Made by a program: the position numbers and the translations under genes. The notes beneath the pieces are model-generated. The model had not been told where the DNA came from and searched no databases. It saw only the letters and a program-made list of their open reading frames with translations. A stretch of 6,355 bases of DNA from Actinomycetota bacterium (GTDB lineage Bacteria > Actinomycetota > Coriobacteriia > Anaerosomatales > JAHIQC01). The stretch covers positions 1 through 6,355 of the forward strand of contig JAHIQC010000279.1 of the NCBI GenBank assembly GCA_018902765.1, given 5' to 3'. This document shows, piece by piece, positions 1 to 4,780 of the stretch (position 1 is the stretch's first letter; each line of letters starts with the position of its first letter).

Positions 1-567
1 AAGTTCGATCTGTCCAAGCTTGAGAAGCTGAACGACGTCGGCAGGTTTGAGACACTGTCTCCCGACGCTATGTGGGCGGCTCTCGGTTCGCCGGTCGATG
101 CGAAATCCATCGTCGAGATCGGTGCAGGCACGGGCCTTTTTGCCGCCCAGTTCGCCCTGCGAGCGCCGGCCGCCACTCTCTTTGCGGTCGATATCGAGGA
201 GACCATGCTCGCATGGATGCGTGACAACCGCCCCGAGGTGGCAAGCGGCCGGATGTTTCCGGTGCTGGCCGAGGAGTCCCTGGTGCCTCTGCCCGACGCC
301 TCGGCTGACATCGTCTACATGATCAACCTGCATCATGAGCTCGCTTCGCCCGCGAAGAGCTACGCAGATGCGCTGCGCCTGTTGCGTGTTGGAGGTCGCT
401 TCATGGTGGTCGACTGGGCTCCCGGCGACAGCCCACGAGGGCCCTCGCAGCATATTCGCGTACCTGCCGAGGATGTGGCAAAGATCCTTACGAGTGTCGG
501 CTTTCGCAAGGTCATCGTTCACGACGGCGTATTGCCGTACGCGTGGCTTGTGACTGCGAGTCGCTAA
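1..567 (+). CDS. Class I SAM-dependent methyltransferase, 5' partial
   Basis: Transfers a methyl group from S-adenosylmethionine to an unidentified acceptor; presumably cytosolic, as no membrane segment is visible. The reading frame is open from base 1 and gives 188 residues up to TAA at 565-567. Coding therefore begins before the first in-window ATG at base 70, and the residues before it (KFDLSKLEKLNDVGRF) look like the normal N-terminus of this family, so probably only a few codons are missing. Seen in the visible numbering: SAM-binding motif I VEIGAGTG at 38-45, the acidic ribose-binding region VDIEE at 63-67, motif II SADIVYMINLHHEL at 101-114, and the post-motif strand LLRVGGRFMVVDW at 127-139. 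The tail HIRVPAEDVAKIL...GF resembles UbiE/ArsM-like small methyltransferases. I see no cysteine set typical of arsenite methyltransferases. The fold is confident; the substrate is unknown. The gene is convergent with thrC, which gives no clue to its job. Confidence 0.88.
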   Translation, partial: KFDLSKLEKLNDVGRFETLSPDAMWAALGSPVDAKSIVEIGAGTGLFAAQFALRAPAATLFAVDIEETMLAWMRDNRPEVASGRMFPVLAEESLVPLPDASADIVYMINLHHELASPAKSYADALRLLRVGGRFMVVDWAPGDSPRGPSQHIRVPAEDVAKILTSVGFRKVIVHDGVLPYAWLVTASR

Positions 568-595
568 AGGATCGGTCGTCGAATGGTTCTGCGAC

Positions 596-2140
596 CTACC
601 CGAGCCATTCCCTGACCGCGCGTTCGACTCCTTCACGGCCGGCGTCGACGACATCACCGAAGCGGTCGGTCGCCATGGCCAGAGAAGCAAGCGATTCTGG
701 CACGCATGCGCACCCATCGCCAACGATTTCCTGCACCTGGGCCAGAAGGTCGAATCCACTCATGCCGTCGTACTCCGGCGGTAGGGGATCGCCGTATGCG
801 ACTCCCTTGAGTGCTCTCAGCACGTCGGCACCGAACTTGGCCCAATGTGCTGTAGAGACGATCAGCACAGGGTTCGCGCCGCGCATCCGCTCGGCTACCT
901 CCCAAGCGACAGCGGTGTGAGGATCCATGAGGTAGCCGGTCTCCTCGAACACGTCGCGCACGGCCGCAAGCGCGTCTTGGTTGTCGACCCAATCACCGAC
1001 GAACACCTCGCGCATCGTCTCGAACGTATCGCGGTCAACACGGAAGCTCCTCCTGGTCGCCAACTCGCCCATCCATTCGCGCACCTGTGGTGGCCCGGCG
1101 AGATGAAACAGCAGACGCTCCAGATTGCTCGAGATGAGGATATCCATGCTGGGAGAGGGTGTGGTGACAAACTCGCGCTCGGAGATGTCATACAGGCCGG
1201 TATTGATGAACTCGGCCAGCACGCTGTTCTCGTTGCTCGCACATATCAGCCGCTCGATCGGCACACCCATCAGCCGCGCGTAGTATGCGCCCAGGATATT
1301 GCCGAAGTTGCCGGTGGGTACACACACATCCATCGGCTCGCCCGGCTTGACCGCACCGGACGCGATCATGTCGGCATAAGCGCTCACGTAGTACACGATC
1401 TGCGGCAGCAGTCGGCCCCAGTTGATGGAGTTTGCCGAGGAGAGGCGCAGACCGTGATTCTCGCGCAGCCAGTCCTCGAACTCGTCGTTGGCAAAAACCG
1501 CTTTGACGGCATACTGGCAGTCGTCGAAGTTGCCGCGAACACCGAATACCCCGACGTTGTCACCGGCCTGCGTAACCATCTGCTTGCGCTGGACATCAGA
1601 GACGCCATCGACTGGATAGAAGACCACGATTCGAGTGTGGTCCCTATCTGAGAATCCTTCGAGCGCCGCTTTCCCGGTGTCACCCGATGTGGCGACCAAG
1701 ATCAGGTAGTCGTCGTCGGCCTTTCCGCGAGCGCGCAGAATCTCGATCGATTCTGAGAAAAACAGCGGCATGCACTGAAGCGCCATATCCTTGAATGCGC
1801 TGGTTGGGCCATGCCAAAGCTCAAGCACGTGCATATCGGCACGGACTTCGACTACAGGTGCCACACGGTCGTCATCCCACTGATCGCCGTAGGCCGCCTG
1901 CGTGAGAGCATCGATGCGCTCGGCGCTCATATCCACGCCGAACAGGGAGAACACCGCAGCAGCACGACGCCAGTACGGCCACTCGGCGAACGCACTGATC
2001 TCCTCGAGGGACAGCGATGGCAGATGCTCGGGCACAAACAGCCCACCACCCGGGGCGATACCCTTCACAAGCGCCGAGGAGAATGTCGGGCGCGAGGAAT
2101 CAAGGCCGCGGGTGTCGAGGTAGTGCGTCTCGTTTCTCAT
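596..2140 (-). CDS. thrC: Threonine synthase (PLP-dependent, long form)
   Basis: Catalyses the last step of threonine biosynthesis in the cytosol: O-phospho-L-homoserine plus water gives L-threonine plus phosphate, using pyridoxal phosphate. The 514 residues match the long E. coli/yeast-like form rather than the shorter form of about 350 residues. The N-terminal domain has the expected YLDTRG (7-12) and a KGIAPGGGLFVPEHLP stretch (26-41). The PLP lysine is K117 in HGPTSAFKD (110-118). A phosphate-binding SGDTGKAA lies at 152-159, the cofactor-binding PTGNFGN at 275-281, and the family motif STAHWAKF at 429-436. No key residue looks lost. The ATG start at 2138-2140 is supported by AGGA at plus-strand 2148-2151, seven bases upstream, and by family-like sequence from the first residues. 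The stop is TAG (plus-strand 596-598). Its neighbour across an 83-base divergent gap is an ApgM-like enzyme that may make its substrate. I see no leader peptide or attenuator in that gap. Confidence 0.96.
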   Translation of the reverse strand: MRNETHYLDTRGLDSSRPTFSSALVKGIAPGGGLFVPEHLPSLSLEEISAFAEWPYWRRAAAVFSLFGVDMSAERIDALTQAAYGDQWDDDRVAPVVEVRADMHVLELWHGPTSAFKDMALQCMPLFFSESIEILRARGKADDDYLILVATSGDTGKAALEGFSDRDHTRIVVFYPVDGVSDVQRKQMVTQAGDNVGVFGVRGNFDDCQYAVKAVFANDEFEDWLRENHGLRLSSANSINWGRLLPQIVYYVSAYADMIASGAVKPGEPMDVCVPTGNFGNILGAYYARLMGVPIERLICASNENSVLAEFINTGLYDISEREFVTTPSPSMDILISSNLERLLFHLAGPPQVREWMGELATRRSFRVDRDTFETMREVFVGDWVDNQDALAAVRDVFEETGYLMDPHTAVAWEVAERMRGANPVLIVSTAHWAKFGADVLRALKGVAYGDPLPPEYDGMSGFDLLAQVQEIVGDGCACVPESLASLAMATDRFGDVVDAGREGVERAVREWLG

Positions 2141-2147
2141 GCGAGCA

Positions 2148-2151
2148 TCCT
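2148..2151 (-). promoter_or_regulatory. Ribosome binding site of thrC
   Basis: On the minus strand AGGA ends seven bases before the ATG at 2140. The same stretch contains an overlapping ATG that opens only MLA before a stop, so the ATG at 2140 is the real start. Confidence 0.6.
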
Positions 2152-2181
2152 ACCCGAAGACGGGAGCGCCGTGCAGGCGGT

Positions 2182-2202
2182 GGTGTACATTACTGGTACA
2201 CC
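2182..2202. promoter_or_regulatory. Perfect inverted repeat in the thrC/apgM divergent region, candidate operator
   Basis: The arms GGTGTAC (2182-2188) and GTACACC (2196-2202) are exact reverse complements separated by seven bases, ATTACTG. It is the only AT-containing patch in an otherwise GC-rich 83-base gap between two divergent start codons, so it sits where both promoters must be. The dyad has the geometry of a dimeric repressor or activator site. I recognise no specific regulator from the sequence. Weak -10-like hexamers overlap it on both strands (TACATT on plus at 2186-2191, TAATGT on minus at 2192-2187), but I find no convincing -35 partners. It is too short, and lacks a T-run, to be a terminator. 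Confidence 0.5.
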
Positions 2203-2212
2203 TAAGTCGCGT

Positions 2213-2218
2213 GAGGAG
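2213..2218 (+). promoter_or_regulatory. Ribosome binding site of the apgM-like gene
   Basis: GAGGAG lies five bases upstream of the ATG at 2224. It is a strong Shine-Dalgarno match and fixes that start. Confidence 0.75.
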
Positions 2219-2223
2219 TCCGC

Positions 2224-3408
2224 ATGAAGTACTGCATCGTGATACTTGATGGGGCCGCAGGCTGGCCTTTGCCTGAGCTCGGCGGGCGTACTTGTCTCCA
2301 ATACGCAGCGATCCCGAACCTCGACCGCATGGCACGAGGGGGGATGCTCGGTCTTGCACACACTGTGCCCGAGGGCATGGAGCCCTCCTCGGCAGCTGCT
2401 TGTACTTCGATCATCGGTTACGACCCGGTAGCGGACTACATCGGCCGAGGAGCTATCGAGGCGGCGAGCATGGGTATCAAGCTCGCCGACGATGAGGTCG
2501 CGCTCAGGCTCAACACCGTCACGTTACTCGCAGGAGTGATGAGCAGCTATGCAGGCGGTCATATCTCCACCGAGGAGTCGACCGTGATCGTGACCGACCT
2601 TGCGCGAGAGCTTGATGACGATGTGTTCCGTTTGTATCCCGGGGTCGCATATCGACACATCCTCGTGGTCAAGGGCCATCCGGAGCTGCTTGACCTTGCC
2701 TACACGCCTCCTCACGACATCTCCGACAAGCCTTTCGGCGAGCACCTACCGGCCGGGAAGGGGAGCGAGCTGCTTCTTGAGTACATGGAGCGCGCCCGCC
2801 CGATCCTGGCGGCTCATCCACTGAACGCCGCGCGAATCGCAGCGGACAAGCTGCCGGTGACCGACATGTGGCCATTTTGGCCCGGCGTCGCACCGGGAGG
2901 CATGGTGAGCTTCTCGGATCGCCGGGGGCATAGCGCCGCGATGACGTCGGGCGTGGACCTCCTGAATGGCCTTTCCGTGCTGGCGGGTATCGACAGACTG
3001 GAGCTTGCGGGCGTCAGTGACGGCCCGGACAACGACTACGTGGCTCAAGCGGAAGGCGGGCTGGCCGCCCTTGCGGATCACGATCTGGTTGTGATCCATG
3101 TCGAGTCGCCCGACGAGGCCGGTCATGCAGGTGACATCGAGGCCAAGGTTGCAGCCATCGAGGCCATCGATCGCGAGGTGCTGACACGTGTCCTGGCGTA
3201 CCAAGGTGCACTCAGGGTGCTTGCGATGCCTGACCATCCCACACCCATAGCGCTCAAGACCCATGTGGGCGAACCGGTCCCGTTCGTGCTCTACGGTCCG
3301 GGCATCTCGCCCAATGGGGCGACCACCTACGACGAGCTGAGCGCGTCATCTACCGAGAAGATCGTCGATCCCGGATATGGCGTGATGGAGCTACTCCTGG
3401 CTCGCTAG
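2224..3408 (+). CDS. apgM: ApgM-family (cofactor-independent phosphoglycerate mutase-like) metalloenzyme; probable alternative homoserine kinase
   Basis: A 394-residue member of the alkaline-phosphatase superfamily, archaeal-type phosphoglycerate mutase branch. Seen: the N-terminal metal-binding strand IVILDGAAG with D9; the nucleophile loop EPSSAAACTSIIGYDP at 53-68; GAIEAASMGI at 76-85; AGGHIS at 110-115; the metal-ligand motif DEAGHAGD at 297-304; and PDHPTPIALKTHVGEPVPF at 336-354 (D337, H338, H347). By family knowledge, close relatives beside threonine genes in genomes lacking ThrB are annotated as proposed homoserine kinases (ATP plus homoserine gives O-phosphohomoserine); that is the model I recall as TIGR02535. 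The divergent thrC makes this role more likely here than 2-/3-phosphoglycerate interconversion in glycolysis, but sequence alone does not settle it. The loop has SSA where mutases usually have GSD. The start is set by GAGGAG five bases upstream. The TAG stop overlaps the stop of the convergent flavoprotein gene. Family confidence is high; the substrate is an inference. Confidence 0.9.
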   Translation: MKYCIVILDGAAGWPLPELGGRTCLQYAAIPNLDRMARGGMLGLAHTVPEGMEPSSAAACTSIIGYDPVADYIGRGAIEAASMGIKLADDEVALRLNTVTLLAGVMSSYAGGHISTEESTVIVTDLARELDDDVFRLYPGVAYRHILVVKGHPELLDLAYTPPHDISDKPFGEHLPAGKGSELLLEYMERARPILAAHPLNAARIAADKLPVTDMWPFWPGVAPGGMVSFSDRRGHSAAMTSGVDLLNGLSVLAGIDRLELAGVSDGPDNDYVAQAEGGLAALADHDLVVIHVESPDEAGHAGDIEAKVAAIEAIDREVLTRVLAYQGALRVLAMPDHPTPIALKTHVGEPVPFVLYGPGISPNGATTYDELSASSTEKIVDPGYGVMELLLAR

Positions 3409-4013
3409 ATCTTCCCCGCGAGCACTCGTCCGAGTGATGTCGCCTTGTCGCGCTCCCAGCTATCGAACTGCTCGCGGCCCCAAGACGCCGTGACCGCGAG
3501 TGAGCCGATCGTGCGGATCCCGCCGCTTTCAAGCGCCCGCCGCAGCTCGCGAACCGGGCCTGTCGTATACCCGAAGAACGTGGCCAGGGGTTCGGGGGCA
3601 CTGCAAGCGGTGATGATCACAGCACGTTTGGCTGCCCTGGCTGTCGGATGCAATGGCAAGTGCCGCTCGCCCATCCCGGGGAGTTTCAGCTGGCCGTTGC
3701 TTGCGAAGTAACCGGAGATGCGGTCGAGTACCGCGCGCGTCGCGTCGTCGGGGCGCCGGAAGTACGACGGAGTGCCGAAGATGACCCCGTCAGCTGCGGC
3801 GATGCGCTCCACAAGGCCCGGAAGCCCATCTTGGATCTTGCAGGTTCCCGTGAGTCGGCACATGTTGCACCCGGTGCAGTCGCGCACTTCGAGGTCGTGG
3901 AGACGGACCCGCTCGACGCTGGCTCCAGCTGTCTCGGCCGCATGCGCTGCGGTCTCGACCGATCGACTCACGGCCCCACGCCGCAAGCTTGCGTCGATGG
4001 CTATGATCCTCAT
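3405..4013 (-). CDS. Iron-sulfur-flavoprotein-like flavodoxin family NAD(P)H oxidoreductase
   Basis: A 202-residue flavodoxin-fold protein that probably binds FMN and passes electrons in the cytosol; donor and acceptor are unknown. Seen: an FMN-phosphate loop at the end of the first strand, DASLRRGAVSRSV (7-19); a cysteine cluster with spacing C-x2-C-x2-C-x5-C (C46, C49, C52, C58); and GTPSYF at 80-85, the usual flavin-contacting loop of NADPH-dependent FMN reductases. That cysteine spacing fits the compact motif binding a 4Fe-4S cluster in archaeal and anaerobe iron-sulfur flavoproteins. Relatives with similar cysteines are often called only flavodoxin family or FMN reductase, so the cluster is probable rather than shown. 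The ATG at 4011-4013 is preceded by a perfect AGGAGG eight bases upstream. It lies 12 bases downstream of the PadR gene on the same strand, so a shared transcript under that regulator is likely. Its stop overlaps the apgM stop. Confidence 0.85.
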   Translation of the reverse strand: MRIIAIDASLRRGAVSRSVETAAHAAETAGASVERVRLHDLEVRDCTGCNMCRLTGTCKIQDGLPGLVERIAAADGVIFGTPSYFRRPDDATRAVLDRISGYFASNGQLKLPGMGERHLPLHPTARAAKRAVIITACSAPEPLATFFGYTTGPVRELRRALESGGIRTIGSLAVTASWGREQFDSWERDKATSLGRVLAGKI

Positions 4014-4021
4014 CTCGCCGA

Positions 4022-4027
4022 CCTCCT
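4022..4027 (-). promoter_or_regulatory. Ribosome binding site of the flavoprotein gene, overlapping the padR stop
   Basis: A full AGGAGG lies eight bases before the ATG at 4013. Its first two bases are the last two of the PadR gene's TAG stop (plus-strand 4026-4028), an arrangement typical of translational coupling within an operon. Confidence 0.75.
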
Positions 4028-4616
4028 ATGCCTGGTCTTCACGGAAGAGCTGTCGCTGTGAGCCGGATTCCGCGGCCAGCGACCTGAGTGTGTCGAGTGA
4101 GTCATCCAGCCAGTCGATGGCAGCGCGCTCAGCGGCCATCGCGGCGTCGAGCGTCATCCGATGCATCAGGGCCGCTCGATCGGCGCCGCTGCCGACTTCC
4201 ATCGCATGCGAAGTGGCGCGCTCACGCAGTGCACTGAGGCGCATCTGCCGTTGTGTGCGCGTGCGCTCGAGAACGTCTGCGAGTGCCTCGTCCGATAACT
4301 CCGAGCCGAAGTAGACCTGTATCAGGAAGGGGTCTCGGTAGGGAGGGAGTGCGTGCGAAGTGGCGAGCCAGTCGTCCAGACGCACGCGGCCAGCCCGAGT
4401 GATCCGGTAGACCTTGCGGTTGGGTTTGCCCGTCTGGATCTTCTGCTTGGAGGTCACGTAACGGGCCGATTCCAGCCGGTCCAAGGTGCGGTAGACCTGT
4501 GCTTGATCGGCCGTCCAGAAGTGAGAGGCGTCACGGTCGACACATCGGGTCTTGATGTCGTACCCCGACAAGTCGCCGTCTGCCAAGAAGCCCAATATCG
4601 CGTGGTCGAGCGACAC
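4026..4616 (-). CDS. PadR-family transcriptional regulator (subfamily 1 type)
   Basis: A DNA-binding regulator of 196 residues counted from a GTG start at 4614-4616. The N-terminal winged-helix domain shows SLDHAILGFL (2-11), SGYDIK (17-22), HFW (32-34), QVYRTLDRLE (40-49) and the wing GKPNRKVYRIT (63-73). The C-terminal half is helical, with RDPFLIQVYFG (94-104) and a long charged helix, as in PadR/AphA-type proteins with the Vir_act_alpha_C dimerisation domain; the LmrR-type short form lacks it. An in-frame ATG at 4679 would add 21 residues rich in Ile, Tyr and Val, encoded by AT-rich promoter-like DNA. I reject it because PadR proteins normally begin at this SLxHAILG block. A GGGGG five bases before the GTG may serve as Shine-Dalgarno. 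PadR proteins commonly repress a neighbouring detoxification or efflux gene and themselves; the flavoprotein downstream and the exporter upstream are the obvious candidates. The ligand is unknown. Confidence 0.9.
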   Translation of the reverse strand: MSLDHAILGFLADGDLSGYDIKTRCVDRDASHFWTADQAQVYRTLDRLESARYVTSKQKIQTGKPNRKVYRITRAGRVRLDDWLATSHALPPYRDPFLIQVYFGSELSDEALADVLERTRTQRQMRLSALRERATSHAMEVGSGADRAALMHRMTLDAAMAAERAAIDWLDDSLDTLRSLAAESGSQRQLFREDQA

Positions 4617-4630
4617 GCGAACCCCCGAAA

Positions 4631-4690
4631 TCGAATATATGACAACACCAATATAGGATAAAACATATATAAGGCGCAAGTATCAACATG
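4631..4690 (-). promoter_or_regulatory. AT-rich promoter/operator region of the padR-flavoprotein operon
   Basis: This part of the 164-base gap between the ABC exporter stop and the PadR start is strikingly AT-rich against GC-rich surroundings. On the minus strand, TTGCGC (plus 4679-4674), an 18-base spacer and TATATT make one plausible promoter; TTGATA (plus 4687-4682) with a 17-base spacer and TTTTAT is another. An interrupted inverted repeat, ATATATG (4635-4641) and CATATAT (4664-4670), brackets the proposed -10 and could be a binding site for PadR itself. The arms are AT-only apart from one base each, so chance is not excluded. The rest of the gap, about 4691-4780, shows no gene and no convincing terminator. 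Confidence 0.5.
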
Positions 4691-4780
4691 AAGTCGAGAG
4701 ATAGTAGAGAAATCGCAGGTGAGGGGCGCGCAAAAACACTCTACCAAGGATTGATGCTACAGAATGCACCGACTGGGGAC

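Noticed and set aside
568..595. A possible terminator between the methyltransferase and thrC (stem GGTCG 574-578 with CGACC 592-596)
   Set aside because: There are only five pairs with a long loop and no T-run on either strand, so it is not a convincing intrinsic terminator.
845..1651. A 268-codon open frame on the plus strand inside thrC
   Set aside because: It lies wholly antisense to an intact thrC, is rich in His, Arg and Val, has no family motif, and is the usual mirror frame of a GC-rich gene.
2153..2164. A small CCCG/CGGG hairpin just upstream of the thrC ribosome binding site
   Set aside because: A four-pair stem is too short to claim as a riboswitch or attenuator, and no leader peptide or alternative structure was seen.
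2746..3264. A 172-codon open frame on the minus strand inside the apgM-like gene
   Set aside because: It is antisense to a well-conserved enzyme, has no recognisable domain, and has no ribosome binding site or gap of its own.
3718..4314. A 198-codon plus-strand frame spanning the flavoprotein/PadR junction
   Set aside because: The composition is Ser/Arg/Ala-rich low complexity and it is antisense to two conserved genes; a GC-rich shadow.
4691..4780. A search for a terminator or small gene after the ABC exporter stop
   Set aside because: There is a short T-run on the minus strand (plus 4733-4737) but no stem before it, and the open frames here are extensions of antisense shadows.
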